64,000 nucleotides of DNA from Eurosta solidaginis (GCF_040869045.1 NC_090322.1:174730672-174794671), one strand, 5' to 3'; numbered from the stretch's first letter, positions 10,521 to 21,558 are shown. Notes: generated by a model not told the origin, from the sequence alone. Numbers and translations are program-made.

Positions 10521-10690
10521 GTTTCATTTGTGGAGTTTTCGATGGTCATGGAGGACCCGCATGCTCTCAAGTGATTTCTAAACGCTTGCTGCGTTATGTA
10601 GCTGCAGGAGTTATAGATCGGAAAACACTCAAAGAAGTAATTGCCAAAGATTATAATAGTCAATCATTCTTAAAATGTCATAATGATAAG
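10521..10690 (+). CDS. Pdp: Pyruvate dehydrogenase phosphatase, exon 3 (PP2C metal motif)
   Basis: This exon carries the hallmark PP2C metal-binding motif VFDGHGG followed by PACSQVISKRLLRYVAAGVI. The Asp of DGH is one of the Mg/Mn ligands in the family. The acceptor AAAAG lies at 10520, and the exon ends in phase 0 at AAG|GTAACA. The junction with exon 2 makes a Gly codon (HKSG|FICGVFDGH). Confidence 0.93.
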
Positions 10691-10750
10691 GTAACATGAA
10701 TGCAATATGAGTATAAAACCAATTAAAATATACGTACGATCCTTCAATAG

Positions 10751-10940
10751 GCCGATTTCGTAACTGAAATCAACAACATTTATGAAAATAGCTTTACAGA
10801 ATATGTGCAAGCAATTTCTAGTGAATCAATTGAGGATATTGCGAATGAAATCAACAATGCATTTATGAGCTTGGATGACGATTTATCAAAAGAGGCCTTA
10901 AAACATACAAATATGCGTACCATGGCGGTTGCAATGTCAG
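10751..10940 (+). CDS. Pdp: Pyruvate dehydrogenase phosphatase, exon 4
   Basis: After a caatag acceptor the exon encodes ADFVTEINNIYENSFTEYVQ, IANEINNAFMSLDDDLSKEA and ends TMAVAMSG, matching the PDP helical region and the strand before the ACVAHVD motif. It ends in phase 1 at TCAG|GTAATT (10940/10941). The frame stays open across the donor into a LINE remnant that starts about 20 bp inside the intron, so intron retention would give a chimeric C-terminus. The next exon is 52.6 kb away. Confidence 0.92.
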
Positions 10941-10960
10941 GTAATTTCATTCAACCATGT

Positions 10961-11640
10961 GATTCTCAGGATCTACATTTTGGTGAACATGCAGCCGCAA
11001 TTGTACCGAAAATTCAGAGCCGTAATAAAATCCTCAATTCTCTTGCTGGCAGTACTTGGTGAAAAGATAAGAAACCCTCATTACCACTTACAAAGCAATC
11101 GGCCAGCCGATTGCATGCTACGCGTCCCCGATATGCTCACGAAGCCTAAAGAATACTTACTGGAAGAAGCTACAGGCCTGCCAAAATACTGCCCTCAGAA
11201 CCGCCACGGGTGCTCTTCTTATGTCCCCAGAACACCATCTACATAATGAGGCGAGAAAAATGAAATGCTAACCAAACAGTTCCTGTTGAACACCCAGAAA
11301 CCTGGGCATCCCAACAGACATCTGATTGACGAGCTAACACCGCCCAGGGGCTTAAGGAGTCATCTCCGTAAGCATTATGAGGAAATACGGCACCTGAGAA
11401 CACAGCCGTATGAAGCCAAAACACACAAGCAGGTCCTCAGTGAATTCTACAAACAGGTTTCGAACCTCTATGCCAGGAATTGCCCTGTGAATCCTGTGCT
11501 CAAAGAACAATACGCGAGTCACTCTAGCTCAACTTCGATCTGGATACTGTTAAACTCTTACCTATCCAGAATCAACCCCGACAAACAAAACATATGTCCT
11601 GCTAGTAACGTGTCCCCACATGACACGAACCACCTGAAAT
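10961..11640 (+). pseudogene. Jockey-clade LINE fragment (RT C-terminal region)
   Basis: Readable pieces include FGEHAAAIVPKIQSRNKILN, LLNTQKPGHPNRHLIDE, LRSHLRKHYEEIRHLRTQPY and SYLSRINPDKQNICPASN, ending SPHDTNHL at about 11637. These belong to the region after the RT domain in Jockey-type ORF2 proteins. There are several stops and frame changes, and both ends are truncated. The fragment begins about 20 bp after the exon 4 donor of Pdp and is the same family as the element at 57542-59604, which preserves the end of the protein that is missing here. Confidence 0.8.
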
Positions 11641-12377
11641 AAGTAAAAAAACGCGAATTAGCAGAAACGCCGAGGTGTAGCGTAAAATTATTATTTCTGT
11701 TTATTAAAGAAATGCATTTCTATTTATACAAAAGTTCTTAATCTACACATACATAATTCCATTAATGCTTACATACTAAAAAGTACATGGTTTTATAATA
11801 AATAATTATTTGTCAGCATATTATTGTAGTGACCTACATATTGTCAATATGATCCGCACTAAGTTGATTGGTGTGTGACTAATCGATATATTGGACGGTT
11901 TGGCAAATACGAATGAACTCAAGTGGTTATCTGGGTCAGTAAAATATGAACGTTTATGTGTATGTATATTTGTATCATTAAAAGCATTCGCAGTGAGGTG
12001 TATTCCAAGCAACACTACACCACCGGCCTTTCAAGAGTGAACGTATATAATTTGGTGCTTAGTTATTTACGGTTACCCTAGTGTCATTGATATAAGTATG
12101 CCGTGTTGTTTCATTTTACGTTTAATGACACAGTCAACTTGCTTGGTGTTACCAAATTTTACATTCTTTTTTTTGTCTTTCATATTCAATTGTAATTTAT
12201 ATCATAGTGGTAAACTTGATGCTATAAGGAATGTGTTCTTTGCTTTTATTTGTTTACATTTGCTTTACATACAGTACATATTATGCTGATTCTCGTTTTT
12301 TTTTTGTATGTTTACATATTGGGTTAACATTTCTTTGTTTTTTTTTTTTTTTTTGTTTGGTGCTTATTGTGAGTAGG
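11641..12377. other. Intronic sequence, nothing recognised
   Basis: AT-rich sequence with long T tracts near 12170 and 12298-12353. No domain-bearing frame or repeat boundary is recognisable. Confidence 0.5.
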
Positions 12378-12818
12378 TTAGGTTAGGTTGCGAGGGCTAA
12401 GCTGGACACTATGGTAACAGCACACTACTTAGGCCACCAATGGGCCCATTGTAATACCCTATACAGTCTCAAAGAGGACCCCTACCCTGCCTAAAGCGGC
12501 TCAAACCACTTCGTGGAATTTATATATTTTGCTAAAGCCTTGACTTCATAACTAGAGACTTCAGCAAGGTCATGTAGAAAAGGTTTACCAAGGATGGCCG
12601 ACCTACGCCTACTAAGCGCTGGACAATGACAGAGAAGGTCCTGGACACTCTCGTCTTCTGTACATCTGCAGCTGCGGCAATAGTCGTAGGTCGTTTCCCC
12701 CATTCTAGCACCATGCGTACCTGTTACAACCCTTATCAGGGACGATAGAACTGATTTGTTTAAAATCAGAAGCGCTCTTGTGCGTCCCTTGTCATATGAG
12801 GGCCAGATTAGCATTTGT
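12378..12818 (-). pseudogene. LINE ORF2 C-terminus and 3' end (R1/LOA/Jockey-like)
   Basis: The minus strand encodes SYDKGRTRALLILNKS, VVTGTHGARMGETTYDYCRS and CRCTEDESVQDLLCHCPAL, the RNase H-distal C-terminal segment with a Cys/His cluster typical of R1/LOA-related LINEs. It runs to a stop near 12491. A 3' UTR with 'ggtggcctaagtagtgtgc' and an AACCTAACCTAACC tail (12374-12392) follows. It is 5'-truncated and joined directly to Helitron DNA; the fused frame begins in Helitron sequence. Confidence 0.7.
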
Positions 12819-13280
12819 AGGGAAGGTGGCATGCATGGGAGGTGCCACGCCCCTTTTTTTGCCCATTCCACATTTTACTGGAGGTGTTAAGAATTAACGT
12901 CATATAGCTCCTTGCCAATTTTCATTATCCTACCATTACTACATCCAGAGATATGCAGTATGATATATTCCATTTGTATGGGAGGTGCCACGCCCCCTTT
13001 TTGCAAATCCACATTTTCTTGGTAGTGTTAGGGACTGACCTCATATAACTCCTTACTGAATTTCAATGTCCTGGCATGTATACCTTCAGAGTTATGCAGT
13101 ACCAAAGATTCCATTTGTATGGGAGGTGCGACACCCCTTTTATATATCGAAATTATTTTTAGCCTAAAACCTTCGTGTTGATCGAAGGAACCTATAGCCA
13201 AAATTTGGTGATGATTGAAGTGTGGGAAATACGTTTCCATAGCGAACACACACACAGAATTTGATTTTTATATATATAGA
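12819..13280 (-). mobile_element. Helitron 5' segment, minus strand
   Basis: Read on the minus strand, the terminus TCTATATATATAAAAATC starts at 13280. The same block cycle as at 6485-6948 follows ('gaacacacacacagaatttg' on the plus strand, then 'tatgggaggtgccacgccc' boxes at 12836, 12979 and 13118). The copy ends where the LINE fragment begins. Upstream of the TC start lies the same 'gttagcttcagtctatctac' junction as in the 6949 copy. Confidence 0.65.
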
Positions 13281-13672
13281 TGTAGATAGACTGAAGCTAA
13301 CAAATTTTTTTAACGGCGGCACATTACTAAACGCCCAAAAGGAATAACAACCAAACTCAACAGTGCAGTCAAACTTTAGGTGTTAAAATAACCTAAGTTT
13401 GTACGGCAGCCATAGTTCTGAAAAATCGCATTTGTAGGGAAGGTGCCAGCCCCCTTTTTTCCAAATTCCACATTTTACTGGAGGTGTTAAGAATTAACAT
13501 CATATAGCTTCTTGCCAATTTTCATTATCCTACCATTACTACATCCAGAGATATGCAGTATGATATATACCATTTGTATGGGAGGTGCCACGCCCACTTT
13601 TTGCCAATTCCACATTTTCTTGGTAGTGTTAGGGATTGACCTCATATAACTCCTTACTGAATTTCAATGTTC
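13281..13672 (-). mobile_element. Helitron-type element split by an RTE LINE, distal part
   Basis: This stretch continues the Helitron block cycle (gggaggtgccacgcccac near 13579, 'ccattactacatccagagat' near 13533) and ends abruptly at 'gaatttcaatgt', where RTE sequence starts. The matching 5' part resumes at 16847. About 40 bases of Helitron sequence present in the sister copy (13073-13106) are missing at the join. Confidence 0.6.
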
Positions 13673-16600
13673 AATGTGGAGGGTGGAGCCGTGTGTAGAA
13701 GTCCACGAAAGTGGGGAAAGCTTCTGACCGCCATTCACCAGGGAATGGCCAGAGCGATTCTTTTGCATGCGGTTCAAGCAGCTCACTACTGCCGGTCGCT
13801 TGCGGCCAAGTATCCTCTGGGTAGCCGCTAAACATCCGTTTAGCGGTGAGCTAATGTGAGAAGGCGACAACCTGGCTAGGCCACTCTGACATAATCGGTT
13901 TAAGGGCTAGCCGGGGAGATCTCATCGGCAGCGTCTGTACACCTCTAGGTGCGGCTGCAAGCGGGCGTCTGTCTTGGAGCAAGCGGCTCGCTATGTAAAC
14001 GTGCAAGTAATATTTTACCCCCGCTGAGCGGGTTGTGCTCTTGGCTTGGGACCCCCACGTAAAACCATACTCCAATGAAATATACCAACAAGCCTCGGAT
14101 AAATACACTCTCTATTGATGACGACCATGGCAAACGTTTGAAGGACAATGAATTGAGGACATGCACCTGGAACGTCCGCTCCCTGAATGGGATTGGGGCA
14201 GATGCCCGGCTGGTTGATGTCATCGTCAAAGCAAAATCTGACATTACCGCCATCCAAAAAATGCGTTGAACGAAGCAAGGAAGAAACAAGATCAAAAATT
14301 GTGACATATATTGGAGTGGCCATACGAATAAGCGCAGTTTCGGCGTTGGATTCGTGGTGGGAGAGAGACTTTGTCGCCAAGTTATGGCGTTCACGCCTGT
14401 GGACGAGCGTCTCGCCGCTATCCGAATAAAAGCAAATTTTTTAATATATCATTCATCTGCGCCCATGCGCCGACAGAGGAGAAAGACGATGAGGTGAAAG
14501 ACACGTTTTATGAACAATTAGAACGCACATACGAGCGCTGCCCCCGTCATGATATAAAAGTCGTGCTTGGCGACTTTAACGCCAGGGTGGGCAAAGAAGG
14601 TGTTTTTGGACCTACAGTCGGAAAGTTCAGCCTACGCAATGAAACTTCTCCTAACGGACTGAGGCTGATTGACTTTGCCGGTGCTCGAAACATGGTCATA
14701 TCCAGCACGAGGTTCATGCATAAAAAGATACATCAAGCTACATGGCTGTCTCCTGATCGAAATACTAGCAATCAGATCGATCACGTTGTGATAGACGGAC
14801 GGCATGCCTCCAGTGTTTTAGATGTGCGCATGATCCGAGGACCTAACATCGACTCGGACCATTATCTCGTTGCAGCCAAAATACGCACCCGCCTCAGCGC
14901 GGCTAAAACCAAGGAACAAAAAAACACAAGAAAAGCTAGACGTCGAAAAGCTTCAATCACAACAGACTGCCAATGATTTCGCAACTCGACTCTCACATCT
15001 GCTCTCTGAGAGCACAACTCAGCCTGAAGGAATACAGGAGCAGTGGGAGCATACCTCCAAAGCACTTCGTACTGCCGCCGAGGAAAAAATTGGTTACCGG
15101 CGGCCACGAAAAAACAACTGGTACTATGAAGAATGCCGCGTTACAACCGAAAGAAAAGACGCTGCCTACAGAGCTACGTTAAAAGCGAGCGCAACAAGAG
15201 GAGTGTGTGAACTCTATCGTGAGTTGAAAAGGGAAGCGAGACGCCTTTTCAGTAATAAAAAAGCAGAAGCAGAAAGGCGTGAGTGCGAGGAGCTTGAGCT
15301 GCTAGCCACCAGGAATAACGCCCGAAAATTTTACCAAAAAATACGGCGACAGACGGAAGGGTTTAAGACCGAGGCAAACTCCTGTAGGAACGAAAACGGC
15401 GACCTTGTCCTGATGTCCAGAGAGTTCTTAGATTATGGAGGGAACACTTCTATGCTCTCTTAAATGGAGGCAGCGATTCACCGCGCAGAGATTAAGAACC
15501 CGATCCTGTAATCGATGATGATGGAATATATGTCCCCCGCCCGATTATGACGAAGTTAGAATAGCAATAACCAGATTGAAAAACAACAAGACCGTGGGCG
15601 CTGATGGATTGCCTGCGGAGCTATTCAAGTACGGCGGCGAGGAGTTGGTACGGCGCATGCAACAGCTTCTTCGCAAAATATGGGCGGACGAGTGCATGCC
15701 CGACGATTGGAATCTAAGTGTTCTGCAAAATCAGAAAATCAGCCTTCTTAATATCGCATATAAGGTCCTTTCAAGTGTATTGTGCGAAAGATTGAAGCCC
15801 ACCGTGAACCGGCTGATTGGACCTTATCAGTGCGGCTTCAGACCTGATAAATCTACCATCGACCAGATTTTCACAATGAGCCAAATCTTGGAAAAAACCC
15901 GTGAAAAGAGAATCGACACACATCACCTCTTCGTCGATTTTAAAGCCGCCTTCGACAGCACGAAAAGGAGCTGCCTATATGCCGCTATGTCTGAATTTGG
16001 TTTCCCCGCAAAACTTATACGGCTGTGCAAAATGACGTTGAGCAACACCATCAGCTCAGTCAGAATTGGGAAGGACTTCTCCGAGCCGTTCGAAACTAAA
16101 CGAGGTTTCAGACAGGGCGACCCCCTATCGGGCGATTTCTTTAATTTGATGCTGGAGAAAATTATACTAGCTGCAGAACTTAACCGCACTGGAACAATAT
16201 TCTATAAAAGCGCGCAATTACTGGCATATGCTGATAACATTGATATCATCGGCTTAAATACCCGCGCTGTTAGTTCTGCTTACTCCAAACGGGAAAAAAG
16301 AAGCGGTAAAGATGGGTTTGATGGTGAATGAGGACAAAACGAAGTACCTGCTGTCATCGAGCAAAGTCAGCGCATACGCGCCTTGTGAACCACGCTGCTG
16401 TTGGCAGCCATATTTTCGAAATAGTAAAAGACTTCGTTTATTTGGGAACCAGCATCAACACTAGCAACAACATCAGCACTGAAATCTAGCGAAGAATCTT
16501 GCCAATAAATGCTACTTTGGACTAGGTAGGCAATTGAAAAGTAAAGTCCTCTCTCGGCGAACGAAAATCATACTCAATAAGTCACTTATCGTACCCGTCC

Positions 16601-16846
16601 TGCTATATGGGGCAGAAACATGGACCATGACAACAGCACATGAAGCGACTTTGGGAGTGTTCGAGAGAAAAGTTCTTCGAAAGATTTATGGACCTCTACG
16701 TGTTGGCGATGGCGAGTACCGAAGAATATTTAATGATGAGCTGTACGAGCCATATGCAGACATCCACATAGTCCAGCGAATTAAAATGCAGCGGCTGCGC
16801 TGGCTAGGCCATGTTATGCGAATGAAAGATGATGATCCGGCTCAAA
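13673..16846 (+). mobile_element. RTE-type LINE, near full length but 3' truncated
   Basis: The element starts with a structured, GC-rich 5' UTR (13673-14075), then one long ORF2: endonuclease, connector, reverse transcriptase and the start of the C-terminal region (LRWLGHVMRMKDDDPAQRFH), where it stops. There is no RNase H, as in RTE-clade LINEs; automatic pipelines often label such proteins 'craniofacial development protein 2-like'. Several frameshifts and a catalytic-site change kill it. It replaces about 40 bp of a Helitron, so it arrived with a small deletion or was trimmed later. Confidence 0.8.
14075..15463 (+). pseudogene. RTE LINE endonuclease domain and connector
   Basis: The AP-endonuclease (EEP) fold is recognisable from RTCTWNVRSLNGIGAD (N of the first motif), through DITAIQKMR, VVLGDFNARVGKEG (catalytic GDFNA), NQIDHVVIDGRHASSV and NIDSDHYLVAAKIR (catalytic SDH). 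The connector follows (RPRKNNWYYEECR, RRECEELELLATRNNARKFY). The frame changes at about 14270, 14400 and 14930. The endonuclease would nick target DNA to prime reverse transcription. Confidence 0.85.
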
Positions 16847-16857
16847 GATTCCATTAG
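15576..16857 (+). pseudogene. RTE LINE reverse transcriptase, catalytic YADD changed to YADN
   Basis: Strings NNKTVGADGLPAELFKYGGE, GPYQCGFRPDKSTIDQIF, HHLFVDFKAAFDS (motif A) and GFRQGDPLSGDFFNLMLEK (motif B) are intact. Motif C reads LLAYADNIDIIG, with the second Asp replaced by Asn. About 17 residues expected after SVL (normally a PV.KKGDP...NYRG segment) are missing. The frame is lost near 16331 and resumes at 16534 with LYGAETWTMT and VFERKVLRKIYGPLRVGDG. A non-functional RT. Confidence 0.88.
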
Positions 16858-16993
16858 TATTGGAGGTGCCACGCCCTTTTTATATATTGAAATTATTTTT
16901 AACCTAGAACCTTCGTGTTGATCGAAGGAACCTAAAGCCAAATGCTCCCATAGCGAACATACACACACAGAATTTGATTTTTATATATATAGA
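16847..16993 (-). mobile_element. Helitron 5' terminus, proximal part beyond the RTE insertion
   Basis: Reading on the minus strand, TCTATATATATAAAAATC starts at 16993, followed by the acacacaca block and the first 'ggaggtgccacgccc' box near 16862. It is the continuation of 13281-13672. The RTE/Helitron join occurs in 'ctcaaagattcc', where both parents share sequence, so the exact point is ambiguous by a few bases. Confidence 0.6.
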
Positions 16994-17334
16994 CATGTCT
17001 ATAACAAACTGGTAACACTCCAATAAGAAATTGTTAACTTTTCCATAACAAATCAATACATTTTTGATAACGAAATAGATAAATATTCCATAAAACTCCC
17101 ATAACAAACTGGTATAACTCCGATAAAAAATCTATAAGTTTCCCAAAAAAAATTTATATTCTTTTTATAATATATCGATAAATTTTCGGTAAGTAATCCA
17201 TAAATTCTTGATAATAATTCGATAGCTTTTCGATAACACTGCTTTAAGAAAATCGTAACAATCTGATAATAATTCGATAATATATTGATACCCCATCGAT
17301 TAAAAATCGATTTAATTTCATTTAATCTTATTTT
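16994..17334. repeat. Degenerate short-period 'cgataa/ataaca' repeat
   Basis: The stretch is made of loosely repeated short words such as 'ataacaaactggtaac', 'cgataacac' and 'ttcgataa', spaced about 12-30 bases. Similar decayed repeats are common in tephritid genomes. No coding potential. Confidence 0.5.
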
Positions 17335-17595
17335 ATAATTTTTTTTTTTTTTTTACATTTTTTACTTTATTTTGTTTTCATTTTTTTATGTTTTGTTTTA
17401 TTTTATTTTATATTTTTTTGTTATTTTTTGTGTTATTTTATTTTATGTAATAAAATTTTTTTTTTAGTTTATTAATAGACGTTTTTTTATATTTTATTTG
17501 ATTTTATTTTCTTTTGTTTTATTTTTCTTTATTTTATTTTTTTTATTTCATTTTATTTAACATGAATTTTTTTTTAGTTATTTTGTTTTTGTAAA
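17335..17595. repeat. T-rich low-complexity tract
   Basis: About 260 bases dominated by ttttattt/ttttgttt words; one strand is nearly free of purines other than scattered A and G. Confidence 0.85.
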
Positions 17596-17805
17596 CACTT
17601 TGTGCCAAAACTAAAATTCACGCATTTACTCATGTTTGCTCTGGCTCTTTATATCCAACACAACAGCAGTGTATACATCTGTTCGAGCACTCGCATGCTC
17701 AAAAATATATTTACGCATATGCTCAGAAACTTTAATTTATATTATAACGAATTTACTGAAATTCCTCTTATTTGCAACCTTCTGCTAACGTTCGTATCAC
17801 TAAAC

Positions 17806-18366
17806 TGTTGAATAAATAACTCCAATATTCAATTATGCAAAATGGCCTTTATTAAAGTACTTCACAATAACACTGATACTTCACAACCAATAGCTTGCTT
17901 AAATCAAACTGACTGACTTTTACTCAGCTTTAGCTCCTTTTATAGTCTCGGATGTTTCGTTCGCATACTTCTGGGCGTTTTTATTTCTCGAATTACTACT
18001 TGTTTACCAGCTATAAATTTATCAGCTATAACTACAGATGCACGATTATAGCTTCTCGTATAGCCATATGTGCGTGTATATGTGAGTGATACTTCCACCG
18101 ATAATTGCCTACTTTTGGGAGTATCTTAGATATATGCATGTGTTTGTGCGTTTCTCTCCACTGCTTGTATGGACATATGTGTAGACATAATGATTGATTT
18201 GTTTATGTGCATACAAGTCACTGCTTAGTATCGGCTTAGAGATGATAGTATCCCTTAGTGTTTCTAATATTCGTCAATATATGTAGTTGATATGTATGCC
18301 TTGAGTTACTGTGTGATTTTGCTCATATGAACTTTACCACATACCTTATTCCCACATTATGCTACA
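17806..18366 (-). mobile_element. Probable solo LTR, ~561 bp, minus strand
   Basis: On the minus strand it reads TGTAGCATAATGTGGG ... TTATTCAACA, i.e. TG..CA ends. It contains a TATA box (ctataaaaggagc, around 17945) followed by 'aaagctgagtaaaagtcagt' and a polyadenylation-like 'aataaagg' near 17855, in the U3-R-U5 order expected of an LTR. No internal retrotransposon sequence lies on either side. I could not find a clean target duplication, so the exact ends and solo status are tentative. Confidence 0.6.
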
Positions 18367-18524
18367 GTGTAGTGACAGTACTTACGCTCCCATTTTCCTA
18401 ATTGTCAATATTGATAATACAAAAATCATAGACGTGGAAAGAAGATTAAGATCCGATATACAATAGAGAGCCTGCGCATATTACAAAAAAGAGATAGTAA
18501 ATAGCTGAACTGTGCCTTCAACAA

Positions 18525-18835
18525 ATCAATATCCAATCGAATATATTCGGAAAATTACTAGATTTAGCCTTTGTGGATGATGACTCTAAATATTCCATAA
18601 GCCGATGCGAACCCATTATTGAAGCTGAAGATGCTTACCACCCTTCCCTCAAAATAGTTTACGAAGTGGTGAGTAGTGCTCGTAACTGCGGCAATAAACG
18701 ATACAACTCCTGTTATAGCTTTGACTTTGCGAAGGCCAATTTCAAAAAATTAAATCGCGATTTATCTCGAACAGTGTGGATGGAGCTCAACTTAAGAATG
18801 ATAGCGTTTTCAGCAAAAATTCAATTTGTTTAAAC
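18525..18835 (+). pseudogene. LINE endonuclease fragment
   Basis: The frame reads QSNIFGKLLDLAFVDDD, then CEPIIEAEDAYHPSLKIVYE and FDFAKANFKKLNRDL. This is the C-terminal third of an AP-like endonuclease plus the start of the linker, as in CR1/Jockey-type ORF2 proteins (the 'D.YHPSL' matches the SDH-type catalytic segment position). It ends after about 310 bases with no RT. Sense orientation relative to Pdp. Confidence 0.65.
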
Positions 18836-19202
18836 TTTAAAGTAATAAATGCTATTACTTAAATTGATAAAAATATAGTTCTCAACTTGTACTCAAGTGT
18901 GGCTCTCTAATTGGATTCAAATGTAAGATTCTGATACTACAGTATTTTAACGAAAATTAAATAAAATATGTATAGTTTATTTTTAATTTATAACGCTCCA
19001 TAACTGTTATCAAACAGTTGCTTATTTCTCACAATAAACAGCTGTTGGCTTTGGTGGTACCACCTTGGAGAGCAGTTTTTTTCAACTCCACCCCTATCCA
19101 TATATAATGTAGGATATCAACTGGAGAAATGTGCTGGATATACATTTGAGAACTATACATTTCTCAAAACCTCCTAAAGGCTGGAATATAATTTGAGAAT
19201 AA
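18836..19202. other. Intronic sequence, nothing recognised
   Basis: AT-rich. Contains 'aacagctgttggct' and similar words but no repeat boundary or domain. Confidence 0.5.
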
Positions 19203-19425
19203 CGTTGGAGTTAGGTTAGGTTCCATGAGGACCTCACATAGACTGATTGAGTCCGTAGTGTTACCAGAAGTTTGTTTTAACGACCAAACTGAAATCCCTA
19301 TCAAAAACCAGGACCTATGTTATAAAATAACACAGCTGTGAGATCTAGAAGCAGCAAGTGGCTTAAGTCCTAGGAAGCTTCTAGTATTTGCCAAGAGGAC
19401 AGAATCACTCCTAATAGCTGGAGTC

Positions 19426-20159
19426 TTAGCCTGGCAAGTGCAGGGCACGAGCACAGAACGTGCTCGATCGTTTCCCATCCAACTCGCACTTCCTACATCT
19501 GCTATCACTGACCAAGCCTAATATAAAGGCATGCGACGCCAGAAGGCAGTGTCTAGTCAGAATACCCGTCATGAGTCTACAGTCCTCTCTTTTGATTGAT
19601 AGAAGCAACTTTGTTAGTCTAAGGTTGTAAGACCTACACATAATCTTCGACACTTTACAGGCCCGCGCCTGTACACCTCTCGCCTTCGCTTAATCTCGCC
19701 CAGTCTAATTGGGACGTCTACGGAGCAAGCTTCAAGGGATGCGCCCTTTTTAGCTAGTTCGTCCGCTTTTTCATTCCCATCTATTCTCATATGCCCTGGG
19801 TCCCAATATAGATGTATGCTTCTCCCTGTCCCGATTCCCTCCAGAGACTGCTTACACTCTAACACGCATTTAGATGCTGTGCTATGCGAGATTATTGCCT
19901 TAATTGCTGCTTGACTGTCAATATAAAAGTTAACACGGTTGCAGCTTAAGCTATTCTCTTTCAGGGTTTCTACTCCTTTGGTTACGGCTAATATTTCCGC
20001 TTGAAAAACGCTACAGTAATTCGGCAGCATGTAGGATCTGTTTATTTCCAGATCAGCACAGTATACCGCAGACCCTACTCCTTCCACTACTTTGGAACCA
20101 TCTGTGTACACATGTATCGCCTCGCCCGTCATTTGAGCACCCTTGCGCCAACTGTCCAC
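19426..20159 (-). pseudogene. R1/LOA LINE RNase H and C-terminal region
   Basis: RNase H motifs IHVYTDGSKVVEGVGSA (first Asp), CSVFQAEILAV (Glu), VNFYIDSQAAIKAI (Asp) and YWDPGHMRIDGNEKADELAK are all present in order. After 19614 the frame shifts, and a Cys-containing C-terminus (GLVSDSRCRKCELD) follows. The domain would degrade RNA in RNA-DNA hybrids. Confidence 0.85.
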
Positions 20160-20295
20160 CTCTATTGTGGCCTTAAGATCGCCCCCGAAGCGCAGATAGT
20201 GAATCAGGTAGTCTGGCCGTATGGTCGGCGCTCAAGCTGCCCAGAGGCACCGAGCCTGGTTGAAGTTGTTAACGCTATGTTCTTTGCTACCAGGT

Positions 20296-21558
20296 TTACA
20301 GGGGAATGTGCAGAATGGCATGCAATGCAAATGTCGGGGTTGTTTTCAGGACTCCCGTAATCCTAAGCATTGATAATCTGCATACCCCCTCTAATTTTTT
20401 GAGGTAGGTTCTTTTTTGTGTGGCTTTCCACCAAACAAGAACTCCATAGTATAGAATAGGGCTTACAATCGCTGTAAATACCCAATGAGAAAGAGAGGGC
20501 GATAAGCCCAACGTACACCCCAGCATTCTTTTACATGCATAAAGTGCCGCTGAAGCCTTTTTCACCCTCTGCTTCACGTTGAGCTTCCATGACAGCTTAC
20601 TGTCTAGGATGATTCCTAGATATTTTGTGCAAGGTTTCTCCTGTAGGGTCACCCCTCCTAACTTAGGCCTGATCCAATTTGGGACCTTGTACCTCTTTGT
20701 AAACAAGACCATACCCGTCTTATCCGCGTTGACTTTCAACCCGACATTTGATGCCCAGGTATGAACATCCCGAAGCGCTCGATCCATCAGAGAGTTAATC
20801 GTTGGAAGGCACTTTCCATTTATGACAACTGCAACGTCATCTGCGTAAGCCGTAAGTTTTGCGGATCCCTCATCGAATCGCCTGAGCAGTTGGTTGATGG
20901 CCAGCGTCCACAGCAGAGGTGATAGCACCCCTCCCTGCGGCGTTCCCCTGTCCACTGATTTCGTGGCCTCGTGCAATCCCCATTGTGATGTAATCTTCCT
21001 ACAATTTAACATGCAGCCCATCCATCTCGTTAAGGCTGGATGTACTTTAATGTAATTAAGACCATCCATAATCGCCCATTTATAAACATTATTGAAAGCC
21101 CCGGCAATGTCTAAAAAGACTCCTAGAGCATATTCCTCATATTCCAGGGCTTTCTTTATGCTTATTACCACCCTATGCAATGCGGTGTCTACCAACTTGC
21201 CTTTGGTGTACGCATGTTGTGTTGTGGAGAGCAGCTTTTCACCCACGTTGAACTTTATGTACACATCTATCAGCCTCTCAAAGGTTTTGAGCAGAAATGA
21301 TGTTAAGCTAATGGGTCTATAGTCTTTGGGATACACGAGACCGATCTTCCCCGCCTTTCGTAGGAAAGCTACATGAGCAGTTCTCCAAGAGTGCGGTACA
21401 TGATTCAGTCTTATGCACACATCGAATATTATTTTAAGCCATTCCACGACCGCTCTCCTTGCAACTTGTAGCATGGCCGGAAATATACCATCTGGGCCCG
21501 GCGATTTAAACTTAGAAAACGTGTTCACTGCCCATTCGATCTTAGTATCGGTCACCAA
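20296..21558 (-). pseudogene. R1/LOA LINE reverse transcriptase
   Basis: A 420-residue open stretch contains FKSPGPDGIFPAMLQ, DYRPISLTSFLLKTFERLID, GVFLDIAGAFNNV (motif A with Asp), RGTPQGGVLSPLLWTLAINQ (motif B) and LTAYADDVAVV (motif C). The thumb LGIILDSKLSW and YYGVLVWWKAT follow. The RT core is intact over this stretch, but the endonuclease is absent and the protein breaks at 20296, so it is a remnant. It copies RNA at a nicked target when active. Confidence 0.88.

Noticed and set aside
12491..12871. A 126-codon minus-strand frame that starts with MEWAKKGAWHLPC
   Set aside because: Its first 15-20 codons are Helitron DNA fused by chance to a LINE C-terminus; only the LINE part is annotated.
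17602..17811. A 69-codon frame beside the solo LTR
   Set aside because: AT-rich chance frame that crosses the LTR edge; no domain.
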